From contig DPYI01000009.1 of the NCBI GenBank assembly GCA_003545435.1, forward strand, positions 1 to 15,427: 15,427 bases of DNA. The letters are read 5' to 3'. This DNA comes from Patescibacteria group bacterium. Its GTDB lineage: Bacteria > Patescibacteriota > Microgenomatia > UBA10105 > UBA927. Below, one piece after another: positions 1-6,989 of this stretch; within the stretch, counting starts at the first letter, position 1; each line of letters starts with the position of its first letter. The position numbers and the translations under genes are program-made. Below the pieces are notes generated by a model that was not told the origin of the DNA, did no database searches, and saw nothing but the letters and a program-made list of their open reading frames with translations.

Positions 1-930
1 ATTGATGTTTTTGAAACGACCAGCCAGGAAGCGGAAAAAGATGCAGGCAAGAGCATCGAGGAACTGGAAAAGGAAATAGAGTCGCTTGCCCGTTCCGGCG
101 TTGAGCCGGTGTCTGACCCGGTCCGCATGTACCTGAAGGAAATCGGCAGAGTTCCCCTTTTGAAATTTGAAGATGAAATATACCTGGCCAAACGGTACGA
201 AAAGGGAGATAAAAAAGCCAAACGGAAACTGACGGAATCAAATCTCCGGTTGGTGGTATCGATTGCCAAAAAATACATCGGACGGGGTATGAGTCTTTTG
301 GATCTGATCCAGGAAGGGAATCAGGGATTGATCCGCGCGGTAGAGAAATACGATTGGCGCAAAGGCTACAAGTTCTCAACATACGCCACGTGGTGGATCC
401 GGCAGGCCATCACGCGGGCAATTGCAGATCAGGCAAGAACGATTAGGATACCTGTCCATATGGTCGAGACAATCAACCGGTTTGCCAGAATCAGCAGGCG
501 TCTCATGCAGGATTTAGGACGGGAACCGCTCCCTGAAGAAATTGCAAAAGCCATGGAAGTGGACGTGACAAAAGTCCATGAAATCATGAAAGTGTCCCAG
601 GAACCGACATCCCTGGAAACGCCGGTTGGGGACGAAGAGGACAGCCACTTAGGAGATTTTATTTCGGATCCCGGACCTACGCCTTATGACCAGACCAGCA
701 AGCAACTTCTTAAAGAACATATGGAAGAAGTGCTGACAACCCTTTCGGATCGCGAAAAAAAAGTATTGATCCTTCGGTTTGGACTTGAGGACGGACGGCC
801 CCGAACGCTTGAGGAAGTGGGAGCGCTGTTTGGCGTCACCCGCGAACGTATAAGACAAATTGAGGCGAAGGCGCTGAGAAAGCTTCGACATCCTAGTAGG
901 AGTAAGAAATTACGGGATTATCTTGAATAA
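1..930 (+). CDS. rpoD: RNA polymerase housekeeping sigma factor (sigma-70, RpoD/SigA), 5' end cut off by window
   Basis: This is the primary sigma factor, which binds core RNA polymerase and recognises -10 and -35 promoter elements. The frame is open from base 1. The GTG at 109 is not the true start, because the residues before it (an acidic helix, then ESLARSGVEPVSDPVRMYL) are typical of the run into region 1.2. Region 1.2 lies at about nt 112-180. Region 2 lies at about 235-440, with the core-binding and -10-reading helices around GMSLLDLIQEGNQGLI and YATWWIRQAITRAI. Region 3 lies at about 445-640. Region 4, with the -35-binding helix-turn-helix (TLEEVGALFGVTRERIRQIE), lies at about 730-900. 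The full set of regions marks a group 1 factor. Its 3' end overlaps the convergent gene behind it by 13 bp. The TTGACA and TATAAT-like boxes elsewhere in the window fit its expected specificity. Confidence 0.95.
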   Translation: MDVFETTSQEAEKDAGKSIEELEKEIESLARSGVEPVSDPVRMYLKEIGRVPLLKFEDEIYLAKRYEKGDKKAKRKLTESNLRLVVSIAKKYIGRGMSLLDLIQEGNQGLIRAVEKYDWRKGYKFSTYATWWIRQAITRAIADQARTIRIPVHMVETINRFARISRRLMQDLGREPLPEEIAKAMEVDVTKVHEIMKVSQEPTSLETPVGDEEDSHLGDFISDPGPTPYDQTSKQLLKEHMEEVLTTLSDREKKVLILRFGLEDGRPRTLEEVGALFGVTRERIRQIEAKALRKLRHPSRSKKLRDYLE

Positions 931-1487
931 TTTCTTCGCTTTTCTGTTTGTTTTACCAGTTTTTTTAGCCGTGTATGCCTCCTTTTTACTGTATAAACAA
1001 ATGCAATGAGACAAAAAAGGAAAAAGATCGTTTTGTCCATGATTGGTGAAATTTGTACTGTTGATTGGATGGATGAATGAAACTCAAAAATGACCGGATA
1101 AAGGAAAAAGTAAAAAACGATTGTAAGAATTATCCAACATATACCATGAAACACATCGATGTGGCCATGAAGATTCCATTTGCGATGGGAATAATCCCAC
1201 AACCGTTCCTTCAATACGCTGATGCAAAAAACTCCTCCGATGTATTCAATTATCGTGAGCATCAACGCGCTTATGATGATGGTGATGATAAAGGGATAAC
1301 TTTGGAAATACGCTGTAAGGAGAATAAGAGCAACGCCGCCGAATCCATACATCGGGCACAGCGGTAGTTCCCAAAAGTATCCGGAATTGACAAATTTTCC
1401 TTTTGAGATGGTACAGCTTGTTGAATCCAGGATCCATCCGATCATGGAGAAAAAAAGAAAATAGATGATGTATGGAGTGTATGTCAT
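918..1487 (-). CDS. Putative ABC-transporter type IV permease (CmpB-like, PF06541 family)
   Basis: A 189-residue integral membrane protein with about five hydrophobic segments. It carries the signature of the putative ABC-transporter type IV family: an N-terminal helix ending in GW, then FVNSGYFW, then CPMYGFGG (about 44-51), IEYIGG (about 80-85) and LWDYS followed by N-HGH (about 96-108). The family was named from a proposed permease role, but the substrate and the partner ATPase are unknown, and no ATPase gene lies here. The tail is basic and cytoplasmic-looking. It is the last of three minus-strand genes and begins 7 bp after the preceding stop, so co-transcription is likely. I see no clear Shine-Dalgarno sequence. 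Its 3' end overlaps rpoD tail to tail. Confidence 0.8.
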   Translation of the reverse strand: MTYTPYIIYFLFFSMIGWILDSTSCTISKGKFVNSGYFWELPLCPMYGFGGVALILLTAYFQSYPFIITIIISALMLTIIEYIGGVFCISVLKERLWDYSHRKWNLHGHIDVFHGICWIILTIVFYFFLYPVIFEFHSSIQSTVQISPIMDKTIFFLFCLIAFVYTVKRRHTRLKKLVKQTEKRRNYSR

Positions 1488-1494
1488 GATTTTT

Positions 1495-1890
1495 TCATGA
1501 AGCTTTTCCCCGAAGCATTTGGAAACAGGTTACAAGAAGAGCAAGAAATAGAGCAACGATTGCGATATTGAATCCAAATCGCAAAAGGCTATTGATCTCT
1601 ATTTTGTTGATCGAACCAAAATCAAAGGGAAATACCGTCAGGAGCATATACAGAGAAAAAATCCCGATAATTTGGAATAGTCCCTCAAAGAGCATCTGCA
1701 GCCGGTACCACGGGGAAAGGTGCATGAGCATCCGCACGACACAGGCCCCGATAATAGCAGTGTTTGCATAAGGGAGGTATAAAAGGTACGCATCGGTAAT
1801 AAACGAAAGATGCCATGAGGGAATGCTGTTGACCACATAAAGACCGACTATTGCCCCGATGATTTCCCCGAATACGCCGGTGAGAGACAT
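1495..1890 (-). CDS. Small four-helix membrane protein, function unknown
   Basis: A 131-residue, very hydrophobic protein with four probable membrane helices, at about residues 6-24, 34-54, 66-86 and 102-124. The first helix contains glycine-rich FGEIIGAIVGLYVV, somewhat like small GlsB/YeaQ-type membrane proteins, but the rest does not support naming it so. It sits between the DUF4431-like gene (12 bp upstream) and the type IV permease-like gene (7 bp downstream) in an apparent operon, so it may act with one of them at the membrane. I do not recognise the family. The start is the first ATG after the upstream stop. Confidence 0.65.
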   Translation of the reverse strand: MSLTGVFGEIIGAIVGLYVVNSIPSWHLSFITDAYLLYLPYANTAIIGACVVRMLMHLSPWYRLQMLFEGLFQIIGIFSLYMLLTVFPFDFGSINKIEINSLLRFGFNIAIVALFLALLVTCFQMLRGKAS

Positions 1891-1902
1891 AATACGAAAA
1901 AA

Positions 1903-2862
1903 TTATTTCACTTCCTGTAAGCTTTTCAAAATAAGAGTAGCTTCCTCCAGTGCTTCACTTAAGCGTGTCGGATCCCATGGAGCAACATACACACTCCCTA
2001 ATTTGAAAGGGCTAAGAACGTTAAAAATGACCAGGACGACCTGGCTGTTTCCTATAGAACGGACATCCCCGCGTCTGTACATATTCTTGCTAAACTGCAC
2101 GGGCTTATCTCTCCAGGAAAGAGTCACCTGTTCTCCAAGTTCTGTTGCCGGCTCATCAACTGAGATCAAATAGCTGTTTTTATATGCTTCTCCTTTGGGT
2201 TTTAATCGCACCCGCTCTCCGACAATATATCCGGTTGCTTCAATGAGATCTAAATTGTTAGAGTAATTGAAAGTGAATTCATTCCCATTGTACGTTCTGA
2301 ACGTATAGCTTTTTTCCGTTGGTTCACTAGATTTTTTCTCCTGAATACCCTTTTTTTGAGTTGTAGTTTCTTTCTTGGGAGATGAACCGGAAACAAAAGC
2401 AATCGTTTCCATAACAAGGAGCACCTTCGTATGGTGGTGGCCTGTGTGAGACCCCATCAATTCTCCTTTTATTTTTACTTTTTGCTCGTAATAAGGATCA
2501 AGAACTATGCCCCACTCATTGACCAGCTGTAGTTCCGTTATCCCTTTATATGGCTCTTCATAATCTTCTTCACCCACTAGGACTGTAAAGGGGGAATCCA
2601 ACACGAGGACTGCGGCGATTTCTCTTGCGTCAATGTTTGGATTTTCCCCATACCCGGGAGCGCCGTAGAACTGTTTTTTCGTGAGCCTTCCGGAAAGCTC
2701 AACCGTATCTCCATAGCGGTATGTATTGTGTTTTTGGAATAATGAGAAGAGGGATTTGTTTTTTAAACCAAACAGTATTCCAAAGAAGAACACCACCGCA
2801 ACTGCCCCTATCAAAGCAATTTTGAAAAAGACGGTATTTTTCCCTTTGCGGACAGGTTTCAT
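1903..2862 (-). CDS. Membrane-anchored protein with DUF4431-like domain
   Basis: A 319-residue protein with a basic N-terminus and one membrane anchor (about 11-33). An extracytoplasmic domain follows (about 46-158) that resembles DUF4431: GDTVELSGRL near its start, FYGAPGYG, a central LVLDSPFTV strand, then ITELQLV and the diagnostic TGHHHT (140-145) before a hydrophobic strand. A charged Lys/Glu/Thr-rich linker (about 159-183) leads to a second domain of about 130 residues that I do not recognise. The frame extends further upstream to 3156, but that part overlaps the divergent gene. A promoter (TTGACA, 15 bp, TACAAT) lies just before the ATG at 2862, so I chose 2862. That leaves a leader of about 7 nt. 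It is first in a three-gene minus-strand operon. The domain's function is unknown. Confidence 0.7.
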   Translation of the reverse strand: MKPVRKGKNTVFFKIALIGAVAVVFFFGILFGLKNKSLFSLFQKHNTYRYGDTVELSGRLTKKQFYGAPGYGENPNIDAREIAAVLVLDSPFTVLVGEEDYEEPYKGITELQLVNEWGIVLDPYYEQKVKIKGELMGSHTGHHHTKVLLVMETIAFVSGSSPKKETTTQKKGIQEKKSSEPTEKSYTFRTYNGNEFTFNYSNNLDLIEATGYIVGERVRLKPKGEAYKNSYLISVDEPATELGEQVTLSWRDKPVQFSKNMYRRGDVRSIGNSQVVLVIFNVLSPFKLGSVYVAPWDPTRLSEALEEATLILKSLQEVK

Positions 2863-2876
2863 GTATTTCTCATTCC

Positions 2877-2903
2877 ATTGTAGCACGTCTTTCACCCTGT
2901 CAA
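2877..2903 (-). promoter_or_regulatory. Sigma-70 promoter for the DUF4431-like operon
   Basis: On the minus strand TTGACA (2903-2898) and TACAAT (2882-2877) are separated by 15 bp, shorter than the ideal 17 but with strong boxes. The -10 ends 14 nt before the ATG at 2862, predicting a leader of about 7 nt. Confidence 0.6.
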
Positions 2904-2915
2904 TACCCGTGCTGT

Positions 2916-2945
2916 TTGACACACGATGCAACTTACGTTTAGGAT
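2916..2945 (+). promoter_or_regulatory. Sigma-70 promoter for the FG-GAP-like gene (leaderless)
   Basis: TTGACA (2916-2921), an 18-bp spacer and TAGGAT (2940-2945). The -10 ends 7 nt before the ATG at 2953, so the transcript should start at or next to the start codon. Its -35 lies only 12 bp from the -35 of the divergent minus-strand promoter, so the two probably compete or share control. Confidence 0.6.
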
Positions 2946-2952
2946 ACAAGTA

Positions 2953-3996
2953 ATGCCCCAAAAAAAGAAAAAATCCTCGATTCCTTTTTTGGAAAATACA
3001 TATTTTCTTGTTGCGCTTATCATCGCCGGAGCTTTTGTGGCAGGATTTATTGTTTCTCATAACATCCCCGATACGAACCTTCGTGATATAGTACCCGCTT
3101 TTTTTCAATCTCAACCTGGTTTGCCGGAAGATGAAACGATTGGAGGGTATATTCAATCCCAGACAGCTGATCTTGACGGTGATAAAAATTTAGAACTTAT
3201 CGTAATCTCTTTTAGTCATACTGACGAGTACGGCCTTTCAAAAGTCCATTTTTCCATTTTCAAAAAAGACGGCCGGATGTGGCAGAAAATATTTGAGAAG
3301 GAATTGGAAGGATTGACTCTTCGGGATGACGCTGGTTCGCTCAGTGAGTATGGCAAAAATTACCACAGTTTCCAGTTGAAAGATGTTACCGGCGATGGGA
3401 AACCGGATGTGTTTTTGAAAATGAGGGCTGAGGGGAGCGGCAGATTTTTCGGCGTGTTTATTTTTGACACGCCGTCAAAGACTCGCGTGCGTGAGATTTT
3501 TGGCAAAGGCCCTATTGCACACGGACAAGCCGGAATTGAAGGAGAGAGAATCTGGCTGATGGAACCATTGTACCAACCGGATGATCCAAACTGCTGTCCA
3601 TCATCTTGGAAAAAAACGTGGTGGGAGTATGAAGGAGGTTTCTTTGTTGTGGTAAAAACATTAATACGAAATGATTATGACACGCTTCTTCAAATAAGCT
3701 ATACAGCAATCAAAGCCACGAATACGCCAAAACCAACGCTTCAATCGATTTCAGAAGATGAACTCATACTCTCCTCTGCCCGCGATTATGTGAAATTGCA
3801 CAGCACCCCTGAGACGAAATTCAGTGTACGGATAACCAAAAAAGTCGGGAAGTATGCCTTGGTTCAGGTGATTCCCGAAGACAATATTGAGGGTGCTGCA
3901 GTGATTGTAGAAAAAGTTGGTAACCGCTGGATTGCCCAAGACATGGGAACCGCTTTTCCTGAATGGGAAGCACGAGTCCCGGAATTGTTTCGGTAA
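2953..3996 (+). CDS. Membrane-anchored FG-GAP/VCBS-like repeat protein
   Basis: A 347-residue protein with a lysine-rich N-terminus (MPQKKKKSS), one membrane anchor (about 17-35) and a long external part. Two Asp-rich loops of the FG-GAP/VCBS type are visible: DLDGD (73-77, followed by NLELIVIS) and DVTGDGKPDVFL (134-145). Such loops bind Ca2+ and sit in beta-propeller blades. Around 200-220 there is a CCPSSWKKTWWEYEGG stretch, and the C-terminus (about 270-347) is a separate beta-rich domain ending in WIAQDMGTAFPEWE. Likely an envelope protein exposed outside the membrane; the ligand is unknown. I chose the ATG at 2953 over one at 2926 because the promoter's -10 lies between them. Confidence 0.7.
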   Translation: MPQKKKKSSIPFLENTYFLVALIIAGAFVAGFIVSHNIPDTNLRDIVPAFFQSQPGLPEDETIGGYIQSQTADLDGDKNLELIVISFSHTDEYGLSKVHFSIFKKDGRMWQKIFEKELEGLTLRDDAGSLSEYGKNYHSFQLKDVTGDGKPDVFLKMRAEGSGRFFGVFIFDTPSKTRVREIFGKGPIAHGQAGIEGERIWLMEPLYQPDDPNCCPSSWKKTWWEYEGGFFVVVKTLIRNDYDTLLQISYTAIKATNTPKPTLQSISEDELILSSARDYVKLHSTPETKFSVRITKKVGKYALVQVIPEDNIEGAAVIVEKVGNRWIAQDMGTAFPEWEARVPELFR

Positions 3997-4015
3997 GTCC
4001 CTGTAGAATTCTTTC

Positions 4016-4044
4016 TTAAAAACCCGCTTCGGAGGTGGTATAAT
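4016..4044 (+). promoter_or_regulatory. Promoter of tRNA-Asn with extended -10
   Basis: TATAAT (4039-4044) preceded by TGG gives an extended -10. TTAAAA (4016-4021), 17 bp upstream, matches four of six -35 positions. Initiation would fall near 4051, some 16 nt before the mature tRNA. Confidence 0.65.
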
Positions 4045-4066
4045 GACTCCGCTTACTATCAATTAT

Positions 4067-4141
4067 TCCGGCGTGGCGCAATGGTAGCGCGAGATCCTGT
4101 TAAGATCGAGGTTGCAGGTTCGAATCCTGTCGCCGGAGCCA
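4067..4141 (+). tRNA. tRNA-Asn (anticodon GTT), CCA encoded
   Basis: It folds as a full cloverleaf. The 7-bp acceptor stem pairs TCCGGCG (4067-4073) with CGCCGGA (4131-4137). The D stem is GCGC/GCGC. The anticodon loop is CTGTTAA with GTT at 4099-4101. The T arm is GCAGG-TTCGAAT-CCTGT (4114-4130). The discriminator is G4138 and CCA is encoded at 4139-4141. The outermost anticodon-stem pair is an A-G mismatch (4092/4108). Open frames antisense to it are artefacts. The T-arm sequence recurs downstream (4197-4208), as at tRNA-borne integration sites. Confidence 0.95.
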
Positions 4142-4480
4142 GATGGGACGAGAGGGCGACAAAGAGTCCTTTTGTCCCGTAACATCGTTCTTTTTCGCAG
4201 GTTCGAATTTTCCGTTTCCAAAACAGTTGTATAATATACTGATATCAAGTTCCGTAGCTGGAATAGGAGTGAGTAGCTGTTCAATAAAAAAGGTTCTCAC
4301 AGCTTTCAACCATCGGAGCCAATCGGCACTTAATATACCCAAGTTCGCTTCATTGAGAACTTTGATAGCTGGAGTGTATTCCACCTCCACAATTTTTTTG
4401 TCTATTCTGAAGAGTTGTAGATTGTTTACAATCAATCGATACCCCGCAAGACATATAAAGTGTTGTTTCAAACAAAATTA
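4102..4480 (-). pseudogene. Possible remnant of a recombinase C-terminus beside tRNA-Asn
   Basis: A minus-strand open frame of about 120 codons runs from just after a stop (TAA at 4480-4478) into the antisense of the tRNA. No ATG start or Shine-Dalgarno sequence is present. The part before the tRNA reads VNNLQLFRIDKKIVEVEY followed by TPAIKVL. It resembles the beta-strand tail of large serine recombinases (a strand, then a basic turn, then a strand), but the likeness is weak and comes from memory. The last residues, over the tRNA, are non-biological. Decay beside a tRNA fits an old integration. It could equally be chance open frame. Confidence 0.3.
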
Positions 4481-4563
4481 CTCTATTTTAGGTCAATACA
4501 GTGTTTAGTAAAAATTTAATAGAGAGCCTTGTTACGCTGAACACCACGGGTAGACGTTCGAAT
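4142..4563. other. Gene-poor stretch behind tRNA-Asn with att-like repeats
   Basis: I see no intact gene. It holds the recombinase-like remnant, a small hairpin (GACAAA 4158-4163 with TTTGTC 4171-4176) without a T-tract, and direct repeats related to the tRNA T arm. GCAGGTTCGAAT at 4114-4125 (inside the tRNA) recurs at 4197-4208. GTTCGAATTT at 4201-4210 recurs at 4556-4565, next to the nhaD stop. Confidence 0.5.
4197..4208 (+). repeat. Copy of the tRNA-Asn T-arm sequence (att-like)
   Basis: GCAGGTTCGAAT here is identical over 12 nt to 4114-4125 in tRNA-Asn. The overlapping GTTCGAATTT (4201-4210) is repeated at 4556-4565. Short tRNA-derived direct repeats next to a tRNA are typical scars of site-specific integration, but the length is modest. 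Confidence 0.4.
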
Positions 4564-5826
4564 TTATCCCAATAGCGTATATTGTATGAACCATACAATT
4601 ATTCCAGTTACATACGCAAGTAGCGCGGGGACTGTGGCTATTCGGAGGTATTTCAAAAATGTCAGGTCTTTGATGAGAGTCATGGCAATAATTCCGGGCG
4701 CTGAACCGATTATCAGGAGTGATCCCCCTACACCGACAGTAAAAGCCAACAAAGTCCAAAGAGAGGAAATGTTTGTTTTTACTATTTCTATAGCTGCTGC
4801 TGTAAGAGGAATATTATCAAAAATTGCTGAAAACAGTCCGATAAATATATTTCCGGATATTATCCGTTGTGTTGATGGATAGTTGCCAAATATCGTAGAC
4901 GATATGTTTGTTAGAATCCCTAAATGGCGAAGTGCACCGATAGCAAGAAGGATACCTACAAAAAAATATAAACTGGAAATATCGGTTTTTTGGAAAAATT
5001 TTTCAATGGACATGGCAAGTTTTGTACTTCCATGACGGCGGGATCGAAAAACATTGACAGCAAACCAAACGATACCTAAACCAAAAAGCAATCCAAGATA
5101 CGGTGGCAATTGGAAAACGGTCATAATGAGCGGAAAGGTAAACGAAAGAAGGCTAAGAAGTATTATGATCCATTCAGTTTTTGTGATTTTTGTTGCGTCT
5201 TCAATGATATCTACTGTGTCTGTGACGATAGTCCTTCCGATTAAAAGACTGCTGACGAGAAACACAGTTAGTGCCGGTAGAAATATTTGAGTAACGACCT
5301 CATATGTTGTAAATTTATTTGCAAGCCAAAGCATGGTGGTAGTGACATCACCAATAGGAGAAAAAGCCCCACCAGCGTTTGCGGCGATGACAATTGCCGC
5401 TCCAGCTTTTAAGAGATTATGTCCACGGAAAAATCTGCTTGCAATTTGTATCATGACAATAGTTGTGGTGAGGTTGTCTAAAAAAGCTGAAAAAATAAAC
5501 GCGATACACGTAATAATAAAAAACTGTACTTTGTCTTTTATCCGAAGTTCTATAAGTTTTCTGTAAACGACATCAAATAATCCATAATGGGTGAGTATTT
5601 CTACAAGCGTCATCGCTGATAGAAGGAAAATGATAAGTTCAAATATTTCTTGCGAAGTTTCGCCGAGAGAGGTTGCGATATGTCCCGTTTCGCTGATGCC
5701 TACCAAAAGCCATAATACGACACCGACCAGAAGGCTGACCGCGGTTTTGCTGATTTTTATATATTGCTCTATGGATATCAGAATATATCCGATAAGAAAC
5801 ACAATGATACAGATAATAGTAATCAT
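4564..5826 (-). CDS. nhaD: NhaD-type Na+/H+ antiporter
   Basis: A 420-residue polytopic inner-membrane protein of the ion-transporter superfamily, expected to expel Na+ (or Li+) in exchange for H+. Recognisable family features are FLLSAMTLVEIL (about 67-78), SAFLDNLTTT (113-122), and the NhaD hallmark ANAGGAFSPIGDVTTTM (149-165). The second-half counterparts are SAIFDNIPLTA (333-343) and GSAPGII (374-380). The two Asp-Asn motifs (FLDN and IFDN) are the internal-repeat equivalents expected to line the transport path. Length is normal for the family. The start at 5826 gives a hydrophobic first helix as in relatives. It is transcribed away from the Ca2+ antiporter gene. Its leader contains a strong hairpin and no accessible Shine-Dalgarno sequence. 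Confidence 0.9.
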   Translation of the reverse strand: MITIICIIVFLIGYILISIEQYIKISKTAVSLLVGVVLWLLVGISETGHIATSLGETSQEIFELIIFLLSAMTLVEILTHYGLFDVVYRKLIELRIKDKVQFFIITCIAFIFSAFLDNLTTTIVMIQIASRFFRGHNLLKAGAAIVIAANAGGAFSPIGDVTTTMLWLANKFTTYEVVTQIFLPALTVFLVSSLLIGRTIVTDTVDIIEDATKITKTEWIIILLSLLSFTFPLIMTVFQLPPYLGLLFGLGIVWFAVNVFRSRRHGSTKLAMSIEKFFQKTDISSLYFFVGILLAIGALRHLGILTNISSTIFGNYPSTQRIISGNIFIGLFSAIFDNIPLTAAAIEIVKTNISSLWTLLAFTVGVGGSLLIIGSAPGIIAMTLIKDLTFLKYLRIATVPALLAYVTGIIVWFIQYTLLG

Positions 5827-5840
5827 GATTTGTTAGTTGT

Positions 5841-5885
5841 CCCTTGTCTCCAGAGGCAACGACAAAGCCTTTCGGAGATCAAGGG
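5841..5885 (-). promoter_or_regulatory. Structured hairpin in the nhaD 5' leader
   Basis: On the minus strand a long stem-loop forms. CCCTTG (5885-5880) pairs with CAAGGG (5846-5841). After a bulged A, TCTCC (5878-5874) pairs with GGAGA (5851-5847). After a GAA/CT internal loop, AGGC (5870-5867) pairs with GCCT (5857-5854), leaving a 9-nt loop. That makes 15 pairs in 45 nt. No T-tract follows, so it is not an intrinsic terminator. The only purine-rich Shine-Dalgarno-like sequences before nhaD (GGAGA and AAGGGA) lie inside its 3' arm, 14 nt or more from the ATG. That suggests translational control or a riboswitch-like element. Confidence 0.6.
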
Positions 5886-5926
5886 GTAGATAATTTAGGT
5901 TTTACTTCTTCAGAGTCTGTTTCCAT
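5879..5926 (-). CDS. Possible 15-codon leader peptide upstream of nhaD
   Basis: ATG at 5926-5924 opens a short frame, METDSEEVKPKLSTP, ending in TGA at 5881-5879. The ATG lies 11 nt after a TATAAT box, the near-leaderless spacing used by other genes here. Its stop codon falls within the 5' arm of the nhaD leader hairpin, so a translating ribosome would open that stem. No family is recognisable. It could be chance. Confidence 0.3.
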   Translation of the reverse strand: METDSEEVKPKLSTP

Positions 5927-5937
5927 AGACAAAATTC

Positions 5938-5943
5938 ATTATA
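5938..5943 (-). promoter_or_regulatory. Extended -10 promoter of nhaD
   Basis: On the minus strand TATAAT (5943-5938) is preceded by TGG, an extended -10. No good -35 is visible at 17 bp. Transcription would begin near 5931, giving a leader of about 105 nt before the nhaD ATG. Confidence 0.55.
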
Positions 5944-6010
5944 CCACGATTATCAGCTTTTTATTTAGACATGCAGCATGCGCATCTGGCAATTAACTCA
6001 ATTATCTTCG

Positions 6011-6016
6011 TATAAT
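6011..6016 (+). promoter_or_regulatory. -10 box of the CaCA antiporter gene (leaderless)
   Basis: A consensus TATAAT ends 6 nt before the ATG at 6023, so the transcript would start on the start codon. The -35 is poor (CTGGCA at 5986-5991 with a 19-bp spacer is the best I see). Confidence 0.55.
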
Positions 6017-6022
6017 GGTTAT

Positions 6023-6958
6023 ATGGAGTTGTCAATTACTCTATTTATCATTGGGGCAATCGTACTCCTTGTTTCCACACAGGTATTTATAAAACTGGCT
6101 GAGCGCATATCGGTGTCACTCAGGCTATCACCGCTCATTATCGGGCTGACGGTCGTGTCCATAGGAACATCACTTCCCGAGCTTACCGTTTCCACTATTG
6201 CAGCGATTCGTGGGGATGTGGGTTTAGCAATGGGAAATCTTATCGGTTCGAATATCGTTAACGTATTTTTGGTTTTAGGGGTAGGCATTTTGGTCGGAAA
6301 ACTCAGGGTAGGCACCACAAAAACCCAGCGGAACATATATATGATGTCAGGGATTGCGGGGTTATTTTTACTTTTATATTTGTTGGGATTACCACACATC
6401 ATCGCTGGGGGCATTTTGCTTGCCACTGCTCTTATGGTTACGTTTGATGAATATATCCGTGGGGTCAGCGGAAGAACACATGAGGATGCTAAAATGTTCG
6501 CCAAACGAAAATACGGCAGGTTTACCATAGTAGATATCGGAAAATTAGCTGCTGCCCTTTTTGGAGTGGTTGTCGGGGGCATATTGACGGTTACATCTGT
6601 GGAGCAACTATCCGTACTGTTGGGATTTTCTATGACCATACTCGGTCTATCCATCACAGCCATAACCACCTCTTTACCTGAACTTTTGACCACAATATTC
6701 AGTGAGGAAGATCATGAGGAAAAAATTACCATCGGAAATCTTATCGGAAGCAATATCTACAATCTGGCACTTATTGGAGGAATAGTGCTACTTTTTTCTT
6801 CCTGGGAGATCATTACTGCCTACGAAATACGTATGCTCACAATTGCCACGCTGGCATTTGTGGTAGTGGTGGTGGCAAATAAAGGAAAGGTTATTCCGAA
6901 ATTTACCGGATTATTGTTGCTTTTTTTGTTTATTCTTTATATATATTTTCTGAGGTAA
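6023..6958 (+). CDS. CaCA-family calcium/cation antiporter (YrbG-like)
   Basis: A 311-residue inner-membrane antiporter of the Ca2+/cation superfamily, expected to expel Ca2+ in exchange for Na+ or H+. The two alpha-repeats that form the ion path are plain. Repeat 1 has GTSLPEL (48-54) and GNLIGSNIVN (71-80). Repeat 2 has TTSLPEL (205-211) and GNLIGSNIYN (228-237). Each holds the Glu of the SLPE motif and the polar GSN turn that bind the ion. About ten membrane helices are visible, with a short charged loop between the halves (about 140-165). I rejected the earlier ATG at 5978 because the -10 box lies downstream of it. It is divergent from nhaD and is followed after 31 bp by the Ca2+-ATPase-like gene, so the two may be co-transcribed. 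Confidence 0.9.
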   Translation: MELSITLFIIGAIVLLVSTQVFIKLAERISVSLRLSPLIIGLTVVSIGTSLPELTVSTIAAIRGDVGLAMGNLIGSNIVNVFLVLGVGILVGKLRVGTTKTQRNIYMMSGIAGLFLLLYLLGLPHIIAGGILLATALMVTFDEYIRGVSGRTHEDAKMFAKRKYGRFTIVDIGKLAAALFGVVVGGILTVTSVEQLSVLLGFSMTILGLSITAITTSLPELLTTIFSEEDHEEKITIGNLIGSNIYNLALIGGIVLLFSSWEIITAYEIRMLTIATLAFVVVVVANKGKVIPKFTGLLLLFLFILYIYFLR

Positions 6959-6989
6959 CTGCCTCAAACATCCTAAACCTAAATAATGT

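Noticed and set aside
2863..3156. N-terminal extension of the DUF4431-like protein up to 3156
   Set aside because: It overlaps the divergent gene, has no family-like content and lies upstream of the promoter.
4158..4176. Hairpin behind tRNA-Asn as a terminator
   Set aside because: The stem is only 6 bp and no T-tract follows.
4063..4284. Minus-strand frame containing RIRTCNLDLNRI over the tRNA
   Set aside because: This is the well-known false protein made by reading tRNA genes backwards.
5841..5885. nhaD leader hairpin as an intrinsic terminator or attenuator
   Set aside because: No run of T follows the stem on the minus strand, so transcription termination is unsupported.
6019..6693. Long minus-strand frame (224 codons) opposite the CaCA antiporter
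   Set aside because: It is the shadow of a gene with clear family motifs, and its own product is low-complexity Ser/Thr/Pro-rich.
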